A stretch of DNA of 14,257 bases from NCBI GenBank assembly GCA_039807745.1, contig JBDHRV010000092.1, positions 1 through 14,257 on the forward strand, read 5' to 3'. The position numbers were made by a program, and so were the translations under genes. Every line of letters begins with the position of its first letter. The first letter of the stretch is position 1. Shown here piece after piece: positions 6,790-14,257 of the stretch. The DNA comes from JAEUMW01 sp039807745 (lineage in GTDB: Bacteria > Pseudomonadota > Gammaproteobacteria > Burkholderiales > JAEUMW01). Under the pieces are notes generated by a model. It was not told the DNA's origin, ran no database searches, and saw nothing but the letters and a program-made list of their open reading frames with translations.

Positions 6790-8280
6790 TTAGAGGGGTA
6801 GCTTGCTCCTCGCCACGTGGGCGAGCAGTTCGTTGACGGAAGTGTGCATCATCTCGGTGAGCGGAAACGGATAGATGCCGATCGCCAGCACGGCCAGGGC
6901 CGCAAGCGCCAGCACCAGGGTCTCGCGCGACCCGATGTCCTGCATCTTGGCGACGTGTTCGTTGGCGATCGCTCCGAAGACCAGACGCTTGTACATCCAG
7001 AGCGTGTAGGCGGCGCCCAATATGAGCGTGGTCGCGGCTGCGGCGGCATAGAAGAAGCTCACCTTCATCGCACCCATCACGACTATGAATTCGCCGACGA
7101 AGCCACTCGTCCCCGGCAGGCCCGAGTTCGCCATCGCAAAGAGCATGAAGAAGGCGGCGAACACCGGCATCGTGTGCACCACGCCTCCGTAATCCGCGAT
7201 GAGGTGGGTGTGCATACGCTCGTAGAGGACGCCCACGCAGAGAAACAGTGCACCCGAGACGAAGCCGTGAGACACCATCTGGATCACCGCGCCCTCGAGC
7301 CCCGGCGCGTTGAAGAGGAAGGTGCCGAGCGTGACGAACCCCATGTGCGAGATCGACGAGTACGCGATCAGCCGCTTCATGTCCGTCTGCACGATCGCGA
7401 CCAGGCAGATGTAGACGATGGAGATCAGCGACAGGCCGATCATCAGGCCGGCGAGCTTGTGGCTCGCGTCGGGCAGGATCGGGAGCGAAAAGCGAATGAA
7501 GCCGTACGCTCCCAGTTTCAGCATGAGCGCCGCCAGGACCACGGAGCCGCCGGTGGGGGCCTCCGGGTGCGCGTCGGGCAGCCACGTGTGCACCGGCCAC
7601 ATCGGCACCTTGACCGAGAACGCGGCGAAGAACGCGAGGAAGAGCAGGATCTGCGTGCTCATCGCGATCGGCAGCCGATACCAGTCGAGGATGGAGAAGC
7701 TGCCGCCCGACACGTTGTAGAGGTAGATGAACGCCACGAGCGTGAGCAGCGAGCCGAGCAGCGTGTAGAGGAAGAACTTGAGGGCGGCATAGACGCGGTT
7801 CTCGCCGCCCCACACGCCGATGATGATGAACATCGGGATCAGCGTGGCCTCGAAGAAGACGTAGAAGAGCAGACCGTCGAGGGCCGAGAAGACGCCGTTC
7901 ATGAGACCCGAGAGGATCAGGAACGACGCCATGTACTGCGCCACCCGCGTCTGGATCACCTGCCAGCCGGCCAGCACCACCAGCACCGTCGTGAAACAGT
8001 TGAGCAGGATCAGCGGCGTCGAGATGCCGTCGACCCCGAGATGGTAGTTGACGTTGAACCGTTCGATCCATGGCGCGAGCTCCGCGAACTGGAAGCCCGT
8101 CTGCGCGCGGTCGAGGTGGGTGTACAGGGGGATCGCGACCAGGAATCCGCCGACGGCGCCAACGAGAGCGAGCAGGCGGGCGAGCGGCGCGTTGCGGTCG
8201 TTGCCGGTAAAGAGCACGACGATGCCAGCCAGGATCGGGAACCAGATGACGGTGCTGAGAAGGGGCAGGCCGAGGATCAT
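6790..8280 (-). CDS. nuoM: NADH-quinone oxidoreductase subunit M
   Basis: A 496-residue membrane protein with about 14 hydrophobic segments, the central antiporter-like proton-pumping subunit of complex I. The essential Glu is E144 in YVFFEATLIPMF (equivalent of E. coli Glu144), and the pumping Lys is K224 in AFSVKVPMWPVHTWLPDAH. Further family motifs are HPEAPTGGSVVLAALMLKLG and RLIAYSSISHMGFVTLG. It starts 42 bases after the nuoL stop and ends 24 bases before nuoN. The ATG fits the family N-terminus (MILGLPLLS), although no good Shine-Dalgarno precedes it, so translation may rely on coupling within the operon (inference). Confidence 0.97.
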   Translation of the reverse strand: MILGLPLLSTVIWFPILAGIVVLFTGNDRNAPLARLLALVGAVGGFLVAIPLYTHLDRAQTGFQFAELAPWIERFNVNYHLGVDGISTPLILLNCFTTVLVVLAGWQVIQTRVAQYMASFLILSGLMNGVFSALDGLLFYVFFEATLIPMFIIIGVWGGENRVYAALKFFLYTLLGSLLTLVAFIYLYNVSGGSFSILDWYRLPIAMSTQILLFLAFFAAFSVKVPMWPVHTWLPDAHPEAPTGGSVVLAALMLKLGAYGFIRFSLPILPDASHKLAGLMIGLSLISIVYICLVAIVQTDMKRLIAYSSISHMGFVTLGTFLFNAPGLEGAVIQMVSHGFVSGALFLCVGVLYERMHTHLIADYGGVVHTMPVFAAFFMLFAMANSGLPGTSGFVGEFIVVMGAMKVSFFYAAAAATTLILGAAYTLWMYKRLVFGAIANEHVAKMQDIGSRETLVLALAALAVLAIGIYPFPLTEMMHTSVNELLAHVARSKLPL

Positions 8281-8322
8281 GTGTACGCTGCTGTGATGGG
8301 GGTCGGAAATCCGTCGCGCGGC

Positions 8323-10323
8323 TCAGGCCCGGTTGAACCAGAGGGTGAGCAGGAGCACCACGCCGATGATCATCGTGAAGGCGTAGGTATAGATATAACC
8401 GGTCTGCAGGTGGCGGCTCAACTTGGCGAACCAGCCGACCACCCGCGCGGAGCCGTTGACGAGAAGACCGTCGATAAGCGTCATGTCGCCGACTTTCCAG
8501 AGGCCGTTGCCGGTGCCGATCGCGCCGCCGGCGAAGACGCGCTGGTTGAAGTCGTCGAATCCGTACTTGTTCTCGAGGATGCGCGTGATGAACCCGAACC
8601 GCTCGCGCAGCCGGCCCGGCAGCTCGGGATTCACGATGTACAGGTAGAACGCGGTGGCAATGCCCCCCATCACCAGCCAGAACGGAGCCGTGGAGAATCC
8701 GTGCATCACCATCGCGACCACGCCGTGGAATTCACTCGCCATCTCCGCCAGCCCGTCGTGCTCCGGTGCGATGAATATCGAGCCGCTGAAGTAGTCGCCG
8801 AAGGCGATGTCGCCGATCAGCCAGCCGGCGCAGATCGAGGGAATCGCGAGCAGGATCAGCGGAATCGTCACCACCGCCGGCGATTCATGCGGGGGCCCGC
8901 CGTGCCCATGCCCGTGATCGTCATGCCCGTGCGCCGCGCCGTGCGCGTCCCAGCGCGGCTTGCCGTGGAACGCGTACAGAACCAGACGGAACGTGTAGAG
9001 CGCGGTGACGAAAGCGCAGGCCAGCACGCAGAAATAGGCGAACCCGGCGCCGGGCACATCGGCGAGATGTGCCGCCTCGATGATCGCGTCCTTGGAGAAG
9101 AAGCCCGCGAACGGCGGGAAGGCCGCATTGGCGAAGCCGCCGATCACCATGGTCGCGTAGGTGATGGGCATGTACTTCCACAGGCCGCCCATCTTGCGCA
9201 TGTCCTGCTCGTGGTGCAGGCCGATGATCACCGACCCGGCCGCGAGGAACAGCGCCGCCTTGAAAAAGGCGTGCGTGAACAGGTGGAACATCGCCACCGG
9301 ATAGGCCGAGGCGCCGAGCGCCACCGTCATGTAGCCCAGCTGCGAGAGTGTCGAATAGGCGACCACCCGCTTGATGTCGTAGACGACGACCGCGATGAAC
9401 GCCATGAAAAGCGCCGTGATGCCGCCGATGATGATGACGAACGAACGCGCCGTGTCCGAGAACTCGAACAGCGGCGACATGCGGGCCACCATGAAAATGC
9501 CTGCGGTCACCATCGTCGCCGCGTGGATCAGCGCCGAGATCGGCGTCGGACCCTCCATCGAATCGGGCAGCCAGACGTGCAGCGGGACCTGCGCCGACTT
9601 GCCCATGGCGCCGATGAAGAGCAGCACGCAGATCACCGTGAGCAGCGACCAGGGCACGTTCGGGATGACGTCCACCGTGTTGCCGGCAGCAGCCGGGGCC
9701 ATCCCGAACACCGTGCCGTAGTGCAGGCTGCCGAACACGCCGAAGACGATGGCGATGCCGAGCAGAAAGCCGAAATCGCCGATCCGGTTGACGAGGAACG
9801 CCTTCAGGTTGGCGAAGATCGCCGTCGGTTTCGCGTAGTAGTAGCCGATCAGCAGATAGGAGACCAGACCGACCGCCTCCCAGCCGAAGAAGAGCTGCAG
9901 GAAGTTGTTGCTCATGACGAGCATGAGCATGGAGAACGTGAAGAGCGAGATATAGCTGAAGAAGCGCTGGTAGCCGCCGGGCGAGGTCGCGTCGTCGGCC
10001 ATGTAGCCGATGGTGTAGACGTGTACCAGGAGCGAGACGAAGGTCACGGTGACCATCATCAGCGCCGACAGGCGATCGATCAGGAAGCCGATGTGCAGGC
10101 TCACGTCGCCTGCCGTGGCCCAGGTGTAGACGTTGCCGTCGAAGGTGTTGCCCTTGAGTACGTCCAGGAGCACGACCACCGAGCCCGCGAACGCGACGAG
10201 CACGCTCAGTATCGTCACCCAGTGAGCGCCGGCACGGCCGATGGCGCGGCCGAAGAGGCCCGCGATCAGGGATCCGGCGAGTGGCGCCAGCGGTATGAGC
10301 AGGTACAGGGCTTTCATGTCCAC
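8323..10323 (-). CDS. nuoL: NADH-quinone oxidoreductase subunit L
   Basis: A 666-residue protein, the most distal antiporter-like subunit of complex I, whose long lateral helix runs along the membrane arm. Key residues are E149 in LFFGWEAVGLVSYLLIGYY and K242 in IGAMGKSAQVPLHVWLPDSMEGPTP, equivalents of E. coli Glu144 and Lys229; KRVVAYSTLSQLGYM follows. A histidine-rich loop with seven His lies at residues 461-479, before a C-terminal part with further hydrophobic segments. The GTG start at 10323 has AAGGA six bases upstream (10330-10334); the in-frame ATG at 10317 would leave 12 bases, so GTG is preferred. The gene begins 10 bases after the nuoK stop, and the Shine-Dalgarno overlaps that stop, suggesting translational coupling. 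Confidence 0.97.
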   Translation of the reverse strand: MDMKALYLLIPLAPLAGSLIAGLFGRAIGRAGAHWVTILSVLVAFAGSVVVLLDVLKGNTFDGNVYTWATAGDVSLHIGFLIDRLSALMMVTVTFVSLLVHVYTIGYMADDATSPGGYQRFFSYISLFTFSMLMLVMSNNFLQLFFGWEAVGLVSYLLIGYYYAKPTAIFANLKAFLVNRIGDFGFLLGIAIVFGVFGSLHYGTVFGMAPAAAGNTVDVIPNVPWSLLTVICVLLFIGAMGKSAQVPLHVWLPDSMEGPTPISALIHAATMVTAGIFMVARMSPLFEFSDTARSFVIIIGGITALFMAFIAVVVYDIKRVVAYSTLSQLGYMTVALGASAYPVAMFHLFTHAFFKAALFLAAGSVIIGLHHEQDMRKMGGLWKYMPITYATMVIGGFANAAFPPFAGFFSKDAIIEAAHLADVPGAGFAYFCVLACAFVTALYTFRLVLYAFHGKPRWDAHGAAHGHDDHGHGHGGPPHESPAVVTIPLILLAIPSICAGWLIGDIAFGDYFSGSIFIAPEHDGLAEMASEFHGVVAMVMHGFSTAPFWLVMGGIATAFYLYIVNPELPGRLRERFGFITRILENKYGFDDFNQRVFAGGAIGTGNGLWKVGDMTLIDGLLVNGSARVVGWFAKLSRHLQTGYIYTYAFTMIIGVVLLLTLWFNRA

Positions 10324-10329
10324 GGTTTG

Positions 10330-10334
10330 TCCTT
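10330..10334 (-). promoter_or_regulatory. ribosome binding site of nuoL, overlapping nuoK stop
   Basis: AAGGA on the minus strand, six bases before the GTG at 10323. Its first base is shared with the last base of the nuoK TGA. It favours GTG 10323 over ATG 10317. Confidence 0.5.
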
Positions 10335-10639
10335 CAGCCCTTGAGCTGGTCGAGGTCGTCCACGTTGATGGTCCGCGTGGCGCGAAACAGCACCACCAGG
10401 ATCGCCAGTCCGATCGCCGCCTCGGCCGCGGCCACGGTCAGGATGAAGAAGACGAAAACCTGCCCGGCCGGATCGTCGAAGAAGCGCGAGAAGCCGATGA
10501 AGTTCATGTTGACGGCGAGCAGCATCAACTCGATCGACATGAGCAGGATGATGACGTTCTTGCGGTTCAGGAAGATGCCCACCACCGCGATCGCAAACAG
10601 GATCGCCCCGAGCACCAGGACGTGGGTCAGAGAAAGCAC
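10334..10639 (-). CDS. nuoK: NADH-quinone oxidoreductase subunit K
   Basis: A 101-residue membrane protein with three hydrophobic helices, the normal NuoK length. It forms part of the proton channel near the junction with the peripheral arm. The two essential membrane glutamates are E37 (in LLMSIELMLLAVN) and E73 (in VAAAEAAIGLAI), equivalents of E. coli NuoK Glu36 and Glu72. It starts with GTG, preceded five bases upstream by AAGGGGA (10645-10651). It ends 10 bases before nuoL and is separated from nuoJ by 56 bases that contain a 12-base palindrome. Confidence 0.97.
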   Translation of the reverse strand: MLSLTHVLVLGAILFAIAVVGIFLNRKNVIILLMSIELMLLAVNMNFIGFSRFFDDPAGQVFVFFILTVAAAEAAIGLAILVVLFRATRTINVDDLDQLKG

Positions 10640-10644
10640 GAAAA

Positions 10645-10651
10645 TCCCCTT
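10645..10651 (-). promoter_or_regulatory. ribosome binding site of nuoK
   Basis: AAGGGGA on the minus strand, five bases before the GTG start codon at 10639. It supports the non-ATG start. Confidence 0.5.
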
Positions 10652-10667
10652 CTACGCTGTGGCCGAG

Positions 10668-10688
10668 CGCCCGCCATGGCGGTGGGCG
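10668..10688. repeat. inverted repeat in the nuoJ-nuoK gap
   Basis: A perfect 12-base palindrome CCGCCATGGCGG (10671-10682) inside a larger imperfect inverted repeat with CGCCC arms. It lies between the nuoJ stop (10696) and nuoK start (10639) and could fold in the operon mRNA. There is no U-run after it, so it is not a normal intrinsic terminator; mRNA stability or attenuation is possible but unproven. Confidence 0.4.
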
Positions 10689-10695
10689 GGTCGGG

Positions 10696-11334
10696 TCAGA
10701 TCTTGTTGGTTGACGGTGAGGGTGAGGGTGAGTCCCGCTTGTCCGCCGCGAGCGACACGAGACGCACCCGGTCCGCCGACTTCGCCCTGATCTGCATGGC
10801 GGGGTCGATGTACTTGCTGTCCTTGCGCCGGCGCATGGCAAGAGCAATGGCCGCCACGATCGCCACCAGCAGCAGGACGGCAGCGAGCTCGAAGGGGTAG
10901 ACGTAGTCGGTGTAGACGAGACGTCCCAGCTCCTTCGTGTTGCTATAGATTGCCGAGCGCGAGGGCGGCATCGGCATCTCGGTGAGACCGAAGTACTTCC
11001 CGCCCACCACGAGAACCATCTGCGCCACCATGATGAGCGCGACCACCGCCCCCAGCGGCAGGTAGCGCCAGAATCCTTCGCGCAGGCGATCCAGGTTGAT
11101 GTCGAGCATCATCACGACGAACAGGAACAGCACCATCACCGCGCCCACGTAGACGACCACGAGGACGATGGCGAGAAACTCCGCCTCGAGCAGCAGCCAA
11201 ATGGCGGCAGCGCTCACGAAAGCGAGCACCAGGTAGAGCGCCGAATGCACCGGATTGCGGGCGGTGATCACGCGCAGCGCCGCGAAGATCAGAACCGCCG
11301 CAAAGCAGTAAAATAGAAACAGTTGGAATGTCAT
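10696..11334 (-). CDS. nuoJ: NADH-quinone oxidoreductase subunit J
   Basis: A 212-residue membrane protein with five hydrophobic segments, part of the membrane arm next to NuoK. The conserved third helix region LLLEAEFLAIVLVVVYVGA (residues 47-65), followed by VMVLFLFVVMMLDINLD, contains the flexible segment thought to move during coupling in complex I. The last membrane helix ends at about residue 167 and is followed by a polar tail of about 45 residues ending in a Ser-Pro repeat, SPSPSPS, encoded by a three-copy hexamer repeat. The gene lies 84 bases after nuoI, the longest gap among these nuo genes, and its ATG has no recognisable Shine-Dalgarno, but the N-terminus MTFQLFLFY fits the family. 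Confidence 0.95.
   Translation of the reverse strand: MTFQLFLFYCFAAVLIFAALRVITARNPVHSALYLVLAFVSAAAIWLLLEAEFLAIVLVVVYVGAVMVLFLFVVMMLDINLDRLREGFWRYLPLGAVVALIMVAQMVLVVGGKYFGLTEMPMPPSRSAIYSNTKELGRLVYTDYVYPFELAAVLLLVAIVAAIALAMRRRKDSKYIDPAMQIRAKSADRVRLVSLAADKRDSPSPSPSTNKI
10715..10732. repeat. GGTGAG hexamer x3 in the nuoJ 3' end
   Basis: Three exact tandem copies of GGTGAG on the plus strand, which encode the Ser-Pro repeat near the NuoJ C-terminus on the minus strand. Copy number changes would add or remove two residues without a frameshift. Confidence 0.8.
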
Positions 11335-11376
11335 TGTTGTGTCGTGGCGGCTCGTACGCCCGCCCTCCCGTGCTAG

Positions 11377-11389
11377 TCGCGTTACGCGA
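11377..11389. repeat. small hairpin in the nuoI-nuoJ gap
   Basis: TCGCG-TTA-CGCGA is a perfect 5-base stem with a 3-base loop in the 84-base gap between nuoI and nuoJ. There is no U-run beside it. It may be chance in GC-rich DNA. Confidence 0.3.
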
Positions 11390-11418
11390 TGCGCCAGAAA
11401 TCCCGCCGGTCGGCACTC

Positions 11419-11910
11419 CTAGCGAAACTTCGAATCTGCCAGCCGGTCCTTCGCGATCTGCTCTTCGTATCGATCACCGATGGCAAGCAGCATTTCCTTC
11501 GTGTACGTGAGATCACCGCGCTTCTCGCCGTGATATTCGAGGATCCGCGTCTCGACGATGGAATCGACCGGGCACGACTCCTCGCAAAAGCCGCAGAAGA
11601 TGCATTTCGCGAGGTCGATGTCGTAACGGGTAGTGCGCCGGGTGCCGTCGTCGCGCTGCTCCGATTCGATGGTGATCGCCAGCGCCGGGCATACCGCCTC
11701 GCAGAGCTTGCACGCGATGCAGCGTTCCTCGCCGTTCGGATACCGCCGCAGCGCGTGCAGGCCACGGAAGCGCGGCGACTGCGGCGTCTTTTCCTCCGGA
11801 TACTGGACCGTTACCTTGCGGGCGAACATATTTCGGCCCGTGACCACCATGCCCACCAACAGTTCGTATAGCAGGAAGGTGCGGAAGAAGTCCTGGATGC
11901 GTCCGATCAT
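11419..11910 (-). CDS. nuoI: NADH-quinone oxidoreductase subunit I (2x[4Fe-4S])
   Basis: A 163-residue ferredoxin-like subunit that carries the last two 4Fe-4S clusters (N6a/N6b) before cluster N2 in the complex I electron path. Two complete motifs are seen: CIACKLCEAVCP with C64, C67, C70 and C74, and CIFCGFCEESCP with C103, C106, C109 and C113. Segments such as EEKTPQSPRFRGLHALRRY and DLTYTKEMLLAIGDRYEEQIA are typical of beta/gamma-proteobacterial NuoI and are the best taxonomic hint in the window. An N-terminal amphipathic helix (residues 1-30) docks it to the membrane arm. It starts 13 bases after nuoH with a strong Shine-Dalgarno. Confidence 0.98.
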   Translation of the reverse strand: MIGRIQDFFRTFLLYELLVGMVVTGRNMFARKVTVQYPEEKTPQSPRFRGLHALRRYPNGEERCIACKLCEAVCPALAITIESEQRDDGTRRTTRYDIDLAKCIFCGFCEESCPVDSIVETRILEYHGEKRGDLTYTKEMLLAIGDRYEEQIAKDRLADSKFR

Positions 11911-11916
11911 GGCGAA

Positions 11917-11924
11917 CCCTCCTT
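11917..11924 (-). promoter_or_regulatory. strong ribosome binding site of nuoI
   Basis: AAGGAGGG on the minus strand, six bases before the ATG at 11910 and overlapping the last base of the nuoH stop codon. It is the strongest Shine-Dalgarno among the nuo genes here. Confidence 0.65.
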
Positions 11925-12964
11925 CATCCCTGCGTCCCGCCCCAGACCCACAGCGGCGTCATGCGCCACAGCCCGACGACGACGATCCAGACGATGGTCA
12001 ATGGGATGAACACCTTCCAGCCAAGGCGCATGATCTGATCGTAACGATAGCGCGGAAAGGTGGCGCGAAACCAGAGAAAGAGGAACAGCACGAAACAGAT
12101 CTTCGCGAGCAGCCAGAAGATGCCGGGGACGGCATTGAGCGGCCAGATGTCGAGCGGCGGCAGCCAGCCGCCGAGGAACATCACGCTCGTGAGCCCGCCC
12201 ACCAGGATCATGTTCGCGTACTCGGCCAGGAAGAACACGGCGAACGCCATCCCCGAATACTCGACGTGGAAGCCTGCCACGATCTCGCTCTCGCCTTCCG
12301 CGACGTCGAACGGTGCGCGATTGGTCTCCGCGACACCCGAGATGAGATAGACGAGGAACATCGGGAAGAGCGGCACGAAGTACCAGCTCCAGAAGCCCCC
12401 TCCCTGCTGGCCGCGAACGATATCCGAGAGATTGAGACTCTGCGAGGCCATGAGCACGCACACGAGCGCGAAACCCATCGCGAGCTCGTAGGAGACCATC
12501 TGGGCGGTAGACCGCAAGCTGCCGAGAAACGCGTACTTCGAGTTCGAGGCCCAGCCCGCGATGATGATCCCGTATACGCCCATCGAGGTGACTGCCAACA
12601 CGTACAGCAGACCGGCATTGATGTCCGCCAGCACCAGCCCCGCATCGAACGGCACCACCGCCCACGCCACGAGCGCCGGCATGATCGTGAGCACCGGCGC
12701 CAGCAAGAACAGCCCCTTGCTCGCGCCGCTTGGAACGATGATCTCCTTGGTGAGGAGCTTGAGCGCATCCGCGATTGGCTGCAGCCAGCCTTTCGGTCCG
12801 ACTCGGTTGGGCCCGAGACGCACCTGCATGTAGCCGATGATCTTGCGCTCGGCGAACGTGAGATACGCCACGGCGAGCATGAGCGGCGCGACGATCGCGA
12901 CGATCTTCACCAGCGCCCATACCGGCGGCCACGCCGGGCCCAGAAGCTGTTCGAAGAATTCCAT
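11924..12964 (-). CDS. nuoH: NADH-quinone oxidoreductase subunit H
   Basis: A 346-residue membrane protein with about eight hydrophobic helices, the subunit that joins the membrane arm to the peripheral arm and lines the quinone chamber. Conserved stretches are ERKIIGYMQVRLGPNRVGP (39-57), DALKLLTKE, the quinone-site region GWASNSKYAFLGSLRSTAQ (137-155), and the acidic loop ETNRAPFDVAEGESEIVAGF (213-232), which is nearly invariant in the family. It starts two bases after the nuoG stop and ends 13 bases before nuoI. The start fits the usual NuoH N-terminus; the G-rich end of nuoG (GGGGTAGGG) could serve as ribosome binding site. Confidence 0.97.
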   Translation of the reverse strand: MEFFEQLLGPAWPPVWALVKIVAIVAPLMLAVAYLTFAERKIIGYMQVRLGPNRVGPKGWLQPIADALKLLTKEIIVPSGASKGLFLLAPVLTIMPALVAWAVVPFDAGLVLADINAGLLYVLAVTSMGVYGIIIAGWASNSKYAFLGSLRSTAQMVSYELAMGFALVCVLMASQSLNLSDIVRGQQGGGFWSWYFVPLFPMFLVYLISGVAETNRAPFDVAEGESEIVAGFHVEYSGMAFAVFFLAEYANMILVGGLTSVMFLGGWLPPLDIWPLNAVPGIFWLLAKICFVLFLFLWFRATFPRYRYDQIMRLGWKVFIPLTIVWIVVVGLWRMTPLWVWGGTQG

Positions 12965-12966
12965 CC

Positions 12967-14257
12967 CTACCCCGTGGCCCGCTGCTCGCCCGGCACCCGA
13001 TCGAGCGTGACAGGGGCGTCTTGTACGCCCAGTGATGAGGTGAGCGCGTGGCCCGCCGCGACGCGCACGCAGTTCTCCGGCAAGCGATCGTCGCGTTCGG
13101 CGAACAGAATGGTACTGCCACCGTCCTGTTCGATGCGCACGCTGTCGCCGTCTGTGAGCTGCAGTTTCTGGAACAGCGAACCGTGCATGGAGGCAACCGG
13201 CGGCTGGCCGTCGCGCGTCTTCTGCAGCGCTGGCGCGCGCCGCACGATGCTGTCGGCGTCGTAGATGCGCACCTCCGCGATGCGTTCGATGCCGCTGCTC
13301 GACACCGCAGCGAGGCTGCCGAGCGCGACACCGGTCACGGCGTTTCCGAGCACGCCAGCGAGGTCGGGATGGCGCCCCTGCAGGTCGGCACGGACCGCCT
13401 CGCTGGTGTCGTAATCGAAACCGGGAACCCCGAGGAGATTGCCGAGCACGCGCAAGACCTTCCAGCCCGGGCGCGCATCGCCCAAGGGACGCACGCAGCC
13501 GTTGAAGCTCTGGGCGCGACCCTCGGTATTCACGAAGGTGCCGGAGGTTTCGGTGAACGGCGCAATCGGCAGCAGCACGTTCGCATACCCCTGCGCGCCA
13601 TGCTGGTACGCGGAGAGTGCGACGACGAACTGCGCCGCGCCCATCGCCGCGAGCGCCTGCCGCGGGTTCGCGCAGTCGAATTCGGGCTCGACGTTGAGAA
13701 GCACGTAGGCGGCGAGCGGCGCGGCGAGCATCGCGCGCGCATTCGCGCCGGCGGTTCGGTTGGCGAACGGCACGGCGCCCGCGAGATAGCCACCAACGCT
13801 GTTTGCGGCCTCCCCGAGGAAGCCGCAGCGCGCGCCGGTGACGGTTGCAAGCGCCTGCGCGAGGACGTGGAGCTCGGCGGCCCGCGGGTGGTGCTGGGCC
13901 TGGTTGCCGAGAAAGATGCCGACCCGGCTACCCGAGAGCAGCACATCTGCGATCTGCCGCGCCGCATCGGTCGGATTCACGTCGCGCAGCAGGGCGGAAA
14001 GCGACAACGAGTGCGCGAGATCGCGTGCGAGCGGCGCGCCGCGGCGCTCGACCGCCGCCTTCAACACCTGCGCCAGCGCGTGCGGCAGATTGGCAGGCGT
14101 CACGATGAGCTTGCCGGCGATCGGCATCAGCAGGTCGTCGTCGCTCGAATTCACGATGGCGAGCTGGAGGTCGCGCTTGGCGGCCTGACGCAGACGATGC
14201 GTGAGCAGCGGATGGTCCTTGCGCAGCACGCTGCCCACCACCAGCGCGCGGTCGAGG
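12967..14257 (-). CDS. nuoG: NADH-quinone oxidoreductase subunit G, C-terminal part (5' end outside window)
   Basis: The frame is open to the right edge, giving 429 residues of NuoG that lack the N-terminal ferredoxin-like region. The first residues (LDRALVVGSVLRKDHPLL) match the interior of the molybdopterin-oxidoreductase-like fold of NuoG, so the GTG near 14241 is not the true start. Visible landmarks are GIFLGNQAQHHP, NVLLPIAPFTETSGTFVNTEGRAQ (residues 226-249 of the visible part, counting L at 14256 as 1), typical of this fold, and a C-terminal beta-barrel segment around MHGSLFQKLQLTDGDSVRIE resembling the molybdopterin dinucleotide-binding domain. NuoG carries iron-sulfur clusters in its missing N-terminal part and relays electrons from NuoF to NuoI. 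The gene stops two bases before nuoH. Confidence 0.95.
   Translation of the reverse strand, partial: LDRALVVGSVLRKDHPLLTHRLRQAAKRDLQLAIVNSSDDDLLMPIAGKLIVTPANLPHALAQVLKAAVERRGAPLARDLAHSLSLSALLRDVNPTDAARQIADVLLSGSRVGIFLGNQAQHHPRAAELHVLAQALATVTGARCGFLGEAANSVGGYLAGAVPFANRTAGANARAMLAAPLAAYVLLNVEPEFDCANPRQALAAMGAAQFVVALSAYQHGAQGYANVLLPIAPFTETSGTFVNTEGRAQSFNGCVRPLGDARPGWKVLRVLGNLLGVPGFDYDTSEAVRADLQGRHPDLAGVLGNAVTGVALGSLAAVSSSGIERIAEVRIYDADSIVRRAPALQKTRDGQPPVASMHGSLFQKLQLTDGDSVRIEQDGGSTILFAERDDRLPENCVRVAAGHALTSSLGVQDAPVTLDRVPGEQRATG

Noticed and set aside
6359..8071. A 570-codon minus-strand frame overlapping nuoM and nuoN
   Set aside because: It is in another frame of the same strand, Arg/Ala-rich, and conflicts with two intact nuo genes.
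6817..10344. A 1175-codon open frame on the plus strand, antisense to nuoM and nuoL
   Set aside because: Its translation is dominated by Arg, His, Glu, Asp and Gln with no fold or motif, as expected from the complement of GC-rich genes for hydrophobic proteins. The minus-strand genes fully explain the region.
11633..13264. A 543-codon plus-strand frame antisense to nuoI and nuoH
   Set aside because: No recognisable domain; it is a by-product of codon bias opposite real genes.
1..14257. CRISPR arrays, tRNA or rRNA genes, insertion sequences, integrase genes
   Set aside because: I looked for spaced direct repeats, tRNA-like ends and transposase motifs and saw none in the window.

Overview
This is a GC-rich proteobacterial chromosome segment with two parts. 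NuoI closely resembles the beta/gamma-proteobacterial form: two CxxCxxCxxxCP clusters in a short, highly conserved ferredoxin subunit. The gene order nuoG-H-I-J-K-L-M-N, with short gaps and GTG starts, suggests a betaproteobacterium or a related gammaproteobacterium. I cannot name the genus from the sequence.

Right part (5317-14257, all minus strand): the 3' two thirds of a respiratory complex I (NADH:quinone oxidoreductase) operon. It runs from the C-terminal half of nuoG (cut by the right edge) through nuoH, nuoI, nuoJ, nuoK, nuoL and nuoM to nuoN, the last gene. These supply the distal peripheral-arm iron-sulfur subunit NuoI and the whole proton-pumping membrane arm. The key membrane Glu and Lys residues are present, and nothing looks broken.

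Left part (1-5250): an accessory locus directly after nuoN, built from domain types typical of nucleotide- and NAD-centred immune or signalling systems. On the plus strand is a SLOG-TIR fusion (4003-5250). Divergent from it on the minus strand are an exported SLOG-like Rossmannoid protein (3894-3196) and then a TIR protein with one membrane segment and a discoidin-like C-terminal domain (3138-2011). After a 420-base gene-free gap comes a DUF4062-nSTAND1 ATPase (from 1590, running off the left edge). The two divergent units share a 108-base region holding a good sigma70-like promoter for the minus-strand pair.

Working model (inference): the TIR domains make or degrade NAD-derived nucleotides and the SLOG domains bind such nucleotides, as in Thoeris. 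What stands out is that one SLOG protein is exported and its TIR neighbour spans the membrane, which would place part of the sensing outside the cytoplasm. The STAND ATPase may be a further immune gene of the same island or an independent neighbour. I did not recognise the set as a named defence system.
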